From Pseudonocardia nematodicida (lineage in GTDB: Bacteria > Actinomycetota > Actinomycetes > Mycobacteriales > Pseudonocardiaceae): DNA of 64,000 nucleotides. Under the pieces are notes generated by a model. The model saw only the letters and a list, made by a program, of their open reading frames with translations, did not search any database and was not told where the DNA came from. The stretch spans positions 62,001 through 126,000 of the forward strand of contig NZ_JBEDNQ010000014.1 in the NCBI RefSeq assembly GCF_040105385.1. The letters run 5' to 3'. The first letter of the stretch is position 1; every line of letters begins with the position of its first letter. Below are positions 33,175 to 40,911 of this stretch, one piece after another. The position numbers and the translations under genes are program-made.

Positions 33175-34860
33175 TCAGCCGACTACCACGTAGAGGACCA
33201 CGGTCAGGGCCAGCACCGCAGCACCGAGCACCGCCGGCGAGCGGTACCAGCCGGCGTCGTCGCCCTCGGTGGAGTGCGTGCGCGCCTCCTTCGGGGTGAG
33301 GCTCCAGACCAGGCCCGCCAGCTCGGCGTCGGGCTTCGGCGCCGTCACCATCGAGACCGCGCCCGCCACACCGACACCGACCACGAACGCCGCGATCGCG
33401 CCGAGGAAGCTGCCGGCCTGGTTCGAGACCTCGAGGACCCCGGTGCGGACCAGGATGTCGACGGTCACCGCGGCGGCGGTACCCGACAGCAGCCCGATCC
33501 ACGCCGACGGCCCGGTCATCCGCTTCCAGAACAGCCCCAGGATGAAGATCGCGAACAGCGGGGCGTTGAAGAAGCTGAACAGCGACTGGATGTAGTCCAT
33601 CAGGTTCGCCGACCCGGCGGCGATGAAGGCGGTGCCGATCGCCAGCACGCAGCCGATGATCGTGACCAGCCGGCCGATCCGCAGGTAGTAGCGGTCGGGC
33701 CGGTCCGGGCGGACCCAGTCCTGCCAGATGTCGTAGGTGAACACGGTGTTGAACGAGCTGATGTTCGCCGCCATACCGGCCATGAACGCGGCCAGCAGGC
33801 CGGCGATCGCGACGCCGAGGATCCCGTTCGGCAGGACCTCCTTCATCAGCAGCGACAGCGCGTTGTTGTAGGTGATCCCCTCGACCGCGTCGGGGCTGCC
33901 GGACTTCACCGCGCTGATCTGCGGGACCAGGATGCCGGCGATCATGCCGGGGGTCACGATGACCAGCGCGACCAACGCCTTCGGGAACGCACCGATGATC
34001 GGCGTCCGGCGCGCGGCCGACATGCTCTTGGCCGACAGGGCGCGCTGGACCTCGGCGAAGTTCGTCGTCCAGTAGCCGAACGAGAGCACGAAGCCCAGAC
34101 CGAACACGATGCCCAGCACGGACAGGAACGGGTTGGTGATCTCGGTCAGCGGCGTGCCCGGCCAGGCGTTGAGGTCGGCGCCCCCGCTGGGGCCCTCGGT
34201 GACGGCGCGGGTCAGACCGTCCCAGCCGCCGATCCGGTTCAGCCCGGCGACGGTCAGCGGGATCAGCAGCGCGAGGATCACGAAGAACTGCAGGACCTCG
34301 GTGTAGATGGCGGCGGACAGCCCGCCGAGCGAGATGTAGGCCAGCACGACGACGGCCGCCACCGGGACGGCCACGATCAGCGGCCAGCCGAGCAGCGCCT
34401 CGAGCACGAGGCCGAGCGAGAACAGGTTGACCCCGGCGATCAGGATCGAGGCGACCGCGAAGATCACCGCCTGGATCCGCTGGGTGGTCCGGTTGAACCG
34501 CTTGAGCAGGAACTCCGGGACGCTGCGGGCCTTCGAGCCGTAGTAGAACGGCATCATCACGATGCCCAGGAACACCATCGCCGGGATGGCGCCCAGCCAG
34601 TAGTAGTGCACGGTCGGGACGCCGTACTGGGCGCCGTTGGCGACCATCCCGATCAGCTCGATCGCGCCCAGGTTGGCCGAGATGAAGGCCAGACCGGTGA
34701 TCCACGCCGGCAGCGACCGCCCGGACAGCAGGAAGTCCAGGCTGGACGAGACCGACCGGCGGGCGGCGTAGCCGATGCCGAGGACCAGTACGAAGTAGAA
34801 GGCGACCAACAGGTAGTCGACCAGGTTCGGGTCGAGCCGGAGTACGTCCTGCGCCGTCAT
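33175..34860 (-). CDS. Sodium/solute symporter (SSS family), probable sugar transporter
   Basis: A 561-residue symporter of the SGLT/PutP family with about 14 membrane helices. The first cytoplasmic loop SSSLDFLLSGRSLPAWITG and the helix-2 segment FISANLGAIELIGMVANG are the SGLT-type sugar-symporter landmarks. It is divergent from a DeoR-type repressor and galT, so galactose or a related sugar is the likely substrate. The ATG at 34860 has a GGGGGG stretch 9 bases upstream. The shared region 34861-35166 contains a perfect palindrome that may be the DeoR operator. Confidence 0.88.
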   Translation of the reverse strand: MTAQDVLRLDPNLVDYLLVAFYFVLVLGIGYAARRSVSSSLDFLLSGRSLPAWITGLAFISANLGAIELIGMVANGAQYGVPTVHYYWLGAIPAMVFLGIVMMPFYYGSKARSVPEFLLKRFNRTTQRIQAVIFAVASILIAGVNLFSLGLVLEALLGWPLIVAVPVAAVVVLAYISLGGLSAAIYTEVLQFFVILALLIPLTVAGLNRIGGWDGLTRAVTEGPSGGADLNAWPGTPLTEITNPFLSVLGIVFGLGFVLSFGYWTTNFAEVQRALSAKSMSAARRTPIIGAFPKALVALVIVTPGMIAGILVPQISAVKSGSPDAVEGITYNNALSLLMKEVLPNGILGVAIAGLLAAFMAGMAANISSFNTVFTYDIWQDWVRPDRPDRYYLRIGRLVTIIGCVLAIGTAFIAAGSANLMDYIQSLFSFFNAPLFAIFILGLFWKRMTGPSAWIGLLSGTAAAVTVDILVRTGVLEVSNQAGSFLGAIAAFVVGVGVAGAVSMVTAPKPDAELAGLVWSLTPKEARTHSTEGDDAGWYRSPAVLGAAVLALTVVLYVVVG

Positions 34861-35166
34861 GTCGTGGCCCCCCACCGGCTCCGCGGGGCCCCGGCCCCGC
34901 GGGCCCGGGCCGTATCGCCGTGATCCATCTCGGACACTCCTCGACAGTGAGACATGTGTGCCGGTCCGCGCGGTGGTGCGAGACGCCACGTTGCGCGAGC
35001 CAACGCACAAGGTAGCTCAGAGTCGGACAGAAGTGAACACCCTCACTCAATGAGTGTTTCGCCCATTCGTTGTTCCCGCAGGTGGATCGACCGTCGAGGT
35101 CGTTGCCCCTCGTTCGGAGATGTTGCATTCTGTGCGGGTGACGACAGCGAACGGCGGGATGGGCCG
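34861..35166. promoter_or_regulatory. Divergent promoter region with candidate DeoR operator
   Basis: 306 bases between the symporter and the DeoR gene. At 35044-35056 lies CACTCA-A-TGAGTG, a perfect palindrome, within a larger imperfect one (GAACAC at its left, GTGTTTC at its right). No gene is supported here. Confidence 0.5.
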
Positions 35167-35952
35167 GTGAGTCTGCTCGCCGAACAGCGGCGTGAGGTCA
35201 TCGTGGAGCAGGTCCGCTCGAGGGGGGCGGTCCGCGTCTCCGCGCTGGCCGAGCACCTCGGCGTCTCCGAGATGACCGTCCGGCGCGACCTGGACGTGCT
35301 GGCCCGGCGCCGGCTGGTGGACAAGGTCCACGGCGGTGCGACGGCGATCGGCGAGCACACCACCGAGGAGCCGGAGTTCGCGGCCAAGGCGGTCCGCGAG
35401 CTCGAGGAGAAGGAGGCGATCGCCGCGGCGGCCGCCGCGCTGGTGGAACCCGGGGCGGCCGTCGGCCTGTCGGCGGGGACGACCACCTGGCGGCTGGCGC
35501 ACCGCCTCGCGCGGGTGCCGCGGCTGACCGTGGTGACGAACTCGCTCGCGGTCGCCGAGGCGCTGCACGGCGCGGGCGCGGAGTCCCGGGGGACGACGGT
35601 GATCCTCACCGGCGGGGTGCGGACGCCGTCCGAGGCGCTGGTCGGCCCGGTCGCGATCGCCGCGCTGCGCTCGCTCAACCTGGAGATCGTGTTCCTCGGG
35701 GTGCACGGGATGAGCGCCGCGGCCGGGTTCTCGACGCCCAACCTGACCGAGCGCGACACCAACCGCGCGCTGGTCGACGCCGGTCAGCAGCTCGTCGTCG
35801 TCGCCGACCACACCAAGTGGGGCACGGTCGGGATCTCGACGATCGCCGAGCTGCACGAGGCCGACGTGCTGGTGACCGACTCCGGCCTGGCCGACGCCGA
35901 CCGCGCGATCCTGGAGGGCGAAGTGGACCGCGTCCTGGTGGCCCGCCCGTGA
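35167..35952 (+). CDS. DeoR-family transcriptional repressor
   Basis: A 261-residue DeoR/GlpR-type regulator. The N-terminal helix-turn-helix (residues 5-57, RREVIVEQVRSRGAVRVSAL, then SEMTVRRDLDVL) is followed by a ribose-isomerase-like sensor domain (LSAGTTTWRLA; VTNSLAVAEAL; LTGGVRTPSEALVGP) that binds a phosphorylated sugar. The GTG start at 35167 is the first possible one before the motif. The gene overlaps galT by GTGA, so repressor and enzyme are co-translated. Expected to repress the symporter and itself until the sugar phosphate accumulates. Confidence 0.9.
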   Translation: MSLLAEQRREVIVEQVRSRGAVRVSALAEHLGVSEMTVRRDLDVLARRRLVDKVHGGATAIGEHTTEEPEFAAKAVRELEEKEAIAAAAAALVEPGAAVGLSAGTTTWRLAHRLARVPRLTVVTNSLAVAEALHGAGAESRGTTVILTGGVRTPSEALVGPVAIAALRSLNLEIVFLGVHGMSAAAGFSTPNLTERDTNRALVDAGQQLVVVADHTKWGTVGISTIAELHEADVLVTDSGLADADRAILEGEVDRVLVARP

Positions 35953-37031
35953 GCCCGCTCCCGACCCGGCTGGCCGACGGCCGCGAGATCCTCTGGTTCG
36001 ACGAGCCCGGCCGGCCGCCGCGGGACCCGGTGGCACTGGTCGACCACCGCGACCTGCCGCGGGTCGTCCCGGCCTCCGAGCTGCGCTACGACGCCCTCGC
36101 CGGCGAGTGGATCACCATCGCCGCGCACCGCCAGGACCGGACCTACCAGCCGCCGCCCGACCAGTGTCCACTGTGCCCGAGCCGGGACGGGAAGCTGACC
36201 GAGATCCCCGCGCCGTCCTACGACGTCGTCGCCTTCGAGAACCGGTTCCCCTCGTTCGGTTCGGCGCCGGGTGCTCCACCGCCGCCGGTCACCGGCGACG
36301 CGCCGGCCCCCGAGGCGGGGCGCTGCGAGGTCGTCTGCTTCACCGACGACCACGGCACGCCGTTCGTCCGCCTGCCCCCGGAGCGGGTGCGGCTGGTGCT
36401 GGAGGCCTGGGCGCAACGCACCGCCGAGCTGGGTGCCCGGCCCGGGGTGCGGTACGTGTTCCCGTTCGAGAACCGCGGCGCCGAGATCGGCGTGACGCTC
36501 TCGCACCCGCACGGCCAGATCTACGCCTACCCCTACGTCCCGCCGTTCCCGGAGCGGATGCTCTCCCGCGTCGCGGCGCACCGGGTGGCGACCGGGGAGA
36601 ACCTGTTCGACGTGCTGCTGGCGCGGGAGCGGGCGGGGGAGCGGGTCGTCGTCGCGGGGGAGCACTGGACGGCGTTCGTGCCGCGCGCCGCGCGCTGGCC
36701 GGTCGAGGTGCACCTGTACCCGCACCGGCCGACGCCCGACCTGCCGGCGCTGGACGAGGCGCAGCGGGCCGAGTTCGGGCTCGTCTACCTGGACGTCCTG
36801 CGCCGGCTCGACGCCCTCTACGACGACGAGCTGCCCTACGTCGCCGCCTGGCAGCAGGCGCCGGTGCGTCCCGGGGACGGCCGCGCCGACGCCCGGCTGC
36901 ACCTGCGCCTGCACTCGGTCCGCCGGGCGCCGGGCAAGATCAAGTACCTGGCCGGGTCGGAGTCGGGGGCCGGGGCGTTCATCTCCGACGTGCGGCCCGA
37001 GGCCGTGGCGGAGCGGCTGCGCGCGCTCTGA
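35949..37031 (+). CDS. galT: Galactose-1-phosphate uridylyltransferase
   Basis: A 360-residue GalT of the Leloir pathway, exchanging UMP between UDP-glucose and galactose-1-phosphate. The zinc-site half QCPLCPSR (near residue 74) and the active-site SHPHGQIYAYPY (near 183), whose second histidine carries the uridylyl group, are intact, as are FPFENRG and the C-terminal HLRLHSVRRAPGKIKYLAGSE region. The GTG start overlaps the DeoR stop. No galK or galE follows: the gene ends in a terminator, so the rest of the pathway must lie elsewhere. Confidence 0.93.
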   Translation: MSPLPTRLADGREILWFDEPGRPPRDPVALVDHRDLPRVVPASELRYDALAGEWITIAAHRQDRTYQPPPDQCPLCPSRDGKLTEIPAPSYDVVAFENRFPSFGSAPGAPPPPVTGDAPAPEAGRCEVVCFTDDHGTPFVRLPPERVRLVLEAWAQRTAELGARPGVRYVFPFENRGAEIGVTLSHPHGQIYAYPYVPPFPERMLSRVAAHRVATGENLFDVLLARERAGERVVVAGEHWTAFVPRAARWPVEVHLYPHRPTPDLPALDEAQRAEFGLVYLDVLRRLDALYDDELPYVAAWQQAPVRPGDGRADARLHLRLHSVRRAPGKIKYLAGSESGAGAFISDVRPEAVAERLRAL

Positions 37032-37062
37032 TCCCACCCGGAGGAACCCACCCGGACATGCG

Positions 37063-37100
37063 TCGAGGCCGGTGCCCCTCCCCAGGGGTACCGGCCTCGA
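37063..37100. terminator. Bidirectional terminator between galT and the NlpC/P60 gene
   Basis: A 17-bp stem (37063-37079 with 37084-37100) with one G-U pair and a CCCC loop, located between the convergent stops at 37031 and 37119. Confidence 0.8.
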
Positions 37101-37118
37101 TGTCTCCTGCGCCGGGTG

Positions 37119-38273
37119 CTAGACCCGGGTCGCGCTGTGGAACGGCATCGCGTCGATGTTCGAGTACTTCACCGGCTCGCCGCTGGTGGAGGCGTGCAGG
37201 ATCTGGCCGTTGCCGGCGTAGAGGCCGACGTGGCTGACCGGGGAGTAGAAGAACACCAGGTCGCCCGGCTGCAGGTCGCTCTTGGACACCGACTCGCCGC
37301 TCATCTGCGACTGCGCGCTCGAGGTGCGCGGGATGTCCACCCCGAGCTGCTCGAAGGCCCAGACCATCAGCCCGGAGCAGTCGAACGCGCTGGGACCGGT
37401 CGCGCCCCAGGCGTAGGGCTTGCCGAGCTGGCTGGTGGCGGCCGCGAGGGCCTGCATGCCCGCCGTGCCGCTCGACGACCCGGCGGACGCTCCGGCGCCG
37501 TCGGTGGTCCCGCTGCCGGCTCCGTCGGTGCGCCCCGCGCTCTCCCGGAGCTCGGCCGCCTCCTGCTCGGCCTCCTCGCGGGCGACGGCGGCGATGCTGG
37601 CGGCGTCGGCCTGCTCGAACACCTCGGGCACGACCGAGGTGACCTGCTCGATGCCGGAGCCCAGGGCCGCCGCGGCCTCGCTGGCGCCCGGGCCGCCCTG
37701 CTCGGCGCCGGCCGCCGGGACCGAGAGCGCCATGGTCGCCTCGCCGGAGGCGCCGGTGAGGTCGACGCCGGGCTGGGCGTCGGCGGTGGTCTGCTCGCCG
37801 GGGCTGCCGATCGCGGTCACCACGCCCATGACGGCGGTCGCGCCGACCAGCGTGGCGGACATGGTCGCGACGACGGCACGCGGGTTGCTGCCGAAAGGAC
37901 CGGTGCCGCCGGTGCCGCCGGTGCCGCCGCCGCGGAGGAGACCGACCGGCGCGAGGCCGGCCGGGACGTCCCGGGAGACGACGGTGTCGTCCGAGTGCGG
38001 GCCGTCGGAGTGCGGGCCGGCGGGGGCCGGTACCGCCAGGGGCGCGCCGATCCGCTCGGTGGCCGGGCCGAACCCGCCGGGCCCGGCGGTCCGGGTCGCG
38101 CGGCGGCCACCGGTGGCCGGGGCGTCGAAGCCCGCCTCGGAGTACCGGGCGAGCAGCTCGGCGGCGGAGATGCCGGCGGTCGCGTCGCGGTCGCGGCGGC
38201 GCCGGGGCACCGCCACGGGATAGGCGTCGGTCGCGGCCGTGGGGGCCGTGGCCGGATTCAGTGCAGTGGTCAT
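37119..38273 (-). CDS. NlpC/P60 (C40) family cell-wall peptidase
   Basis: A 384-residue protein whose C-terminal 120 residues form an NlpC/P60 cysteine peptidase domain that cleaves peptidoglycan stem peptides: catalytic C in GPSAFDCSGLMVWAF (near residue 298) and H in SPVSHVGLYAGN. Before it come an Arg-rich cytoplasmic N-terminus (about 120 residues), one membrane segment near 133-155 and an Ala/Glu-rich linker with coiled-coil character (230-260). The N-terminus is unusual for secreted hydrolases: it indicates a type II membrane protein rather than one with a cleaved signal. ATG at 38273, long structured leader upstream. Confidence 0.85.
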   Translation of the reverse strand: MTTALNPATAPTAATDAYPVAVPRRRRDRDATAGISAAELLARYSEAGFDAPATGGRRATRTAGPGGFGPATERIGAPLAVPAPAGPHSDGPHSDDTVVSRDVPAGLAPVGLLRGGGTGGTGGTGPFGSNPRAVVATMSATLVGATAVMGVVTAIGSPGEQTTADAQPGVDLTGASGEATMALSVPAAGAEQGGPGASEAAAALGSGIEQVTSVVPEVFEQADAASIAAVAREEAEQEAAELRESAGRTDGAGSGTTDGAGASAGSSSGTAGMQALAAATSQLGKPYAWGATGPSAFDCSGLMVWAFEQLGVDIPRTSSAQSQMSGESVSKSDLQPGDLVFFYSPVSHVGLYAGNGQILHASTSGEPVKYSNIDAMPFHSATRV

Positions 38274-38309
38274 CGGGGGTCCTCGCCGCCACGGGCGCGT
38301 GCCCGTCCC

Positions 38310-38400
38310 CGCCGCGTGCTGGTGGGCGCCAGGGGGAGTGTCGGCGGGCGGGGCTCGGACGGCCGACCAGGCGCACCAGCCGACATCTCGCCGACCAGCA
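38310..38400 (-). promoter_or_regulatory. Structured 5' leader with potential pseudoknot
   Basis: On the minus strand, GTCGGCG (38389-38395) can pair with CGCCGAC (38340-38346), and CTGGTGCGCC (38370-38379) with GGCGCC-CACCAG (38319-38330, a 2-base bulge). The order a-b-a'-b' is that of a pseudoknot. It ends about 40 bases before the NlpC/P60 start. A cyclic di-AMP riboswitch was considered but its consensus was not recognised. Confidence 0.4.
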
Positions 38401-38676
38401 CAGCGACCGTAACCGGTCCGTGATTCGGGCGTGGGCGGGGGAGGTGCACATGCGACGAACGGTGCGTCCTGCGCGATCCGCGCACGGCCGTGCCGCCGAA
38501 CGGTGGACGAAGTAGTCCATTCGAGTGGTCGCACGGTGAACGGCGCGGTGAACGGTCGAAGCGAGTGGGTGAAGATCCGTTCGTCGCAGCGAGTACGCGC
38601 CCGGAAGGAGCAGTGAGCTACCTCGCAACGCGATCATTGCACAGGGGTGCGGACCGCAACGTCGGGGGCCGTCCGC
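38401..38676. other. Intergenic region, promoter side of the NlpC/P60 gene
   Basis: No gene or repeat is supported here. A minus-strand promoter for the NlpC/P60 transcript is expected (TTACGGT-like sequence near 38409), but no firm -35/-10 pair can be named. Confidence 0.3.
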
Positions 38677-39444
38677 TCAGCGGCCCGTCCACTCCGGACG
38701 CCGGCCCTCCCCGAACGCCGCGACGGCGCCCCGGAAGTCGTCGGAGCCGTACACCCGCGCGACGACCTCGCTGTCGTCCGGCGTCCCGGCGGACTCCCGC
38801 GCGCGCAGCAGCTCCTTCGTCGCCCAGATCGTCAGCGGCGCCCCGGAGACCAGCCGCGCGGTCAGCTCGGCCAGCCCGGCGTCGAGGTCGTCGACGACAG
38901 CGTGCAGGAAGCCGGGCACGTGCCGGGCCTCGCCGACCTCCAGCATCCGTGCGGTCAGCAGCAGGTCCGCGGTGAGCGGGCGGCCCAGTGTCTCCACGAG
39001 CAGGTCCAGCGTCCGGGCCGAGAGGCAGTTGCCCAGCGTGCGGGCGATCGGCACGCCGAACCGGGAGTCCGGGGTCGCGATCCGCAGGTCGGTGGCGCAC
39101 GCGATGCCCAGGCCGCCGCCGACGCACCAGCCCTGCACCGCTGACACCGTCGGCACGCTCACCGCGCGGATCCGGTCCAGGATCGCGGTGACCCGGTGCT
39201 CGTAGTCGATGCCGTCCGCGCCGGAGGTGAAGGCGGCGAACTGGCCGATGTCGGTGCCCGCGACGAACGCCTTGCCGCCCTCCCCGCGCACGACGAGCAC
39301 CCGCACCGCGTCGTCGTCGTCCGCGCGCTCGCAGGCTGCGACCAGGCCGTCGTACATCTCCCAGGTCAGCGCGTTGCGCTGGGCGGGACGGCGGAAGGTG
39401 ACCGTGAGGACACGGCCGTCGAGATCGGTGCCGACATCGCTCAT
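38677..39444 (-). CDS. Enoyl-CoA hydratase/isomerase family protein
   Basis: A 255-residue crotonase-fold enzyme. The CoA-binding and oxyanion-hole segments are visible as RNALTWEMYDGL, FVAGTDIGQFA (near residue 65) and GWCVGGGLGIACATDLRIA (near 108). The position of the second catalytic glutamate is not conserved in an obvious way, so the reaction (hydration, isomerisation or C-C cleavage) cannot be told. The ATG overlaps the stop of the CoA-transferase gene by one base (TGATG), so the pair probably handles one CoA-activated acid. Confidence 0.87.
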   Translation of the reverse strand: MSDVGTDLDGRVLTVTFRRPAQRNALTWEMYDGLVAACERADDDDAVRVLVVRGEGGKAFVAGTDIGQFAAFTSGADGIDYEHRVTAILDRIRAVSVPTVSAVQGWCVGGGLGIACATDLRIATPDSRFGVPIARTLGNCLSARTLDLLVETLGRPLTADLLLTARMLEVGEARHVPGFLHAVVDDLDAGLAELTARLVSGAPLTIWATKELLRARESAGTPDDSEVVARVYGSDDFRGAVAAFGEGRRPEWTGR

Positions 39445-40634
39445 CAGGACATCTCCGGGCTGTTCGGGGGCGGGGTGGCGATCTCGGCGAGGACGTCCGC
39501 GGTCGAGGAGCCGAGCGGGGGGCCGGCATGCCCGCGACGGGCCGGGGTGCGGGAGAACCGCATCGGCGAGCCGAGCTGGCGGACCGACCCGAGCGCCGGG
39601 TGCGGCGCGTCCCACAGGTAGTCCCGCTCGGTCAGGGTCGGGTCGGTGAACACGTCGTCGTAGCCGGCGATGGCGGCGCACGGGACTCCCGCGGCGTCGA
39701 GAGTGGCCCGCACCTCGGCGGTCGTCAGTTTCGCGGTGACTCGCTCGATCAGCCCGATCAGCTCCGTCCGGTTCCGCAGCCGGTCCGCGTTCCCGGCGAA
39801 CCGCGGGTCGTGCTCCAGATCGGCCAACCCGAGCGCGGTGCAGAACGCCGTCCACAGCCGGGTGGTGTTCGCGCCGACCGTCACGTACCCGTCACCGGTG
39901 CGCACCGCCTGGTAGGGGGCGTAGCGCTGGTGAGCGGAGCCCTGCCGGCCGGGGACCTCACTGTCGCCGAAGTACATACCCGACTCCCACACCGCCAGCG
40001 ACACTCCGGACTCCAGTAGCGAGACGTCGATGTACTGGCCCTGCCCGGAGCGGTCCCGCTCGCGCAGCGCCGCGGTGACGGCCAGTGCCACGTAGAGCGC
40101 GGTGACCAGGTCGCACACCGGCACGCCGACCTTCACCGGGTCGCCGTCGGCGTCGCCGGTGACGCTCATCAAGCCGCTCGCGGCCTGCGCCATGATGTCC
40201 AGCCCGGCCCGTCCGGCGGCCGGCCCGTCCTGCCCCCAACCCGACGCCGAGGCGTAGACCAGCTCGGGACGGCGGGCGGCGAGCTCCTCGTAGCCCAGGC
40301 CGAGGCGCGCCATCGCGCCCGGGCGCAGGTTCTCGACCAGGACGTCTGCCCGGTCGACGAGCGCGAGGAACGCGTCGCGGTCCGGTGTGGACTTCAGGTC
40401 GAGGACGACCGACTCCTTGTTCCGGTTCATCCGCAGGAACGGCGAGCTCTCGCCGTCGAGGAACGGGCCGGCGGCGCGGGTGGGGTCGCCGGAGCCCGGT
40501 GGCTCGACCTTGACGACCCGGGCCCCCAGGTCGGCGAGCTGCATGGTGGCGAAGGGGGCCGCCATGAACGCGCCGACCTCCAGGACGAGCACGCCGGCCA
40601 GGGGAGCTGCAGCGGTCACTCGTGAACTCCTCAT
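39444..40634 (-). CDS. CaiB/BaiF (family III) CoA-transferase
   Basis: A 396-residue family III CoA-transferase that moves CoA between carboxylic acids. The N-terminal Rossmann part has VLVLEVGAFMAAPFATMQLADLGA. The catalytic aspartate, which forms the mixed anhydride, is in the AGLDIMAQAASGLMS segment near residue 143. The family covers formyl-, succinyl- and bile-acid CoA-transferases. A GTATAC palindrome 20-30 bases before the ATG links its control to the neighbouring GntR-regulated glyoxylate genes. Substrate unknown; a dicarboxylic or hydroxy acid is plausible from context. Confidence 0.88.
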   Translation of the reverse strand: MRSSRVTAAAPLAGVLVLEVGAFMAAPFATMQLADLGARVVKVEPPGSGDPTRAAGPFLDGESSPFLRMNRNKESVVLDLKSTPDRDAFLALVDRADVLVENLRPGAMARLGLGYEELAARRPELVYASASGWGQDGPAAGRAGLDIMAQAASGLMSVTGDADGDPVKVGVPVCDLVTALYVALAVTAALRERDRSGQGQYIDVSLLESGVSLAVWESGMYFGDSEVPGRQGSAHQRYAPYQAVRTGDGYVTVGANTTRLWTAFCTALGLADLEHDPRFAGNADRLRNRTELIGLIERVTAKLTTAEVRATLDAAGVPCAAIAGYDDVFTDPTLTERDYLWDAPHPALGSVRQLGSPMRFSRTPARRGHAGPPLGSSTADVLAEIATPPPNSPEMS

Positions 40635-40653
40635 CTCCGGGACATTGCTCCGA

Positions 40654-40666
40654 TACGGTATACATG
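40654..40666. promoter_or_regulatory. GTATAC-centred operator, site 1
   Basis: TACGGTATACAT just upstream of the CoA-transferase start. It shares the left half ACGGTATAC with site 3 at 44948-44961. Candidate binding site of the GntR/FCD regulator. Confidence 0.5.
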
Positions 40667-40792
40667 AGTACGAATCGGACTCAAGGTCATCCTCTCGGTC
40701 CCCGGTGCTTCCGCCCTGCTCACGGCGGCGTGTCGCGAAGGTGCCGACCGGGTTCGTCGTCCCCTTCGGCGGTGATCGGCGGATCGCAGGCG

Positions 40793-40822
40793 TTGACGTG
40801 GCTCACACTCGGCTCCTAGCGT
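40793..40822 (+). promoter_or_regulatory. Promoter of the GntP-type permease gene
   Basis: TTGACG (40793-40798), an 18-base spacer and TAGCGT (40817-40822), a reasonable sigma-70-type promoter. It gives a 5' leader of about 85-110 bases that contains a possible short upstream ORF (40850-40963). Confidence 0.45.
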
Positions 40823-40911
40823 TCCGTCAAGTGGAGCAGGGATTCCACCATGCGAAATTACCCGGTCAGAGTCGTTCGGGTTGCCCGACGCCCTGAACGA
40901 CCGGCCGCAGT

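Noticed and set aside
38310..38640. Cyclic di-AMP (ydaO) riboswitch upstream of the NlpC/P60 gene
   Set aside because: Expected on biological grounds, but the conserved core sequences of that riboswitch were not found; only the generic structured leader is reported.
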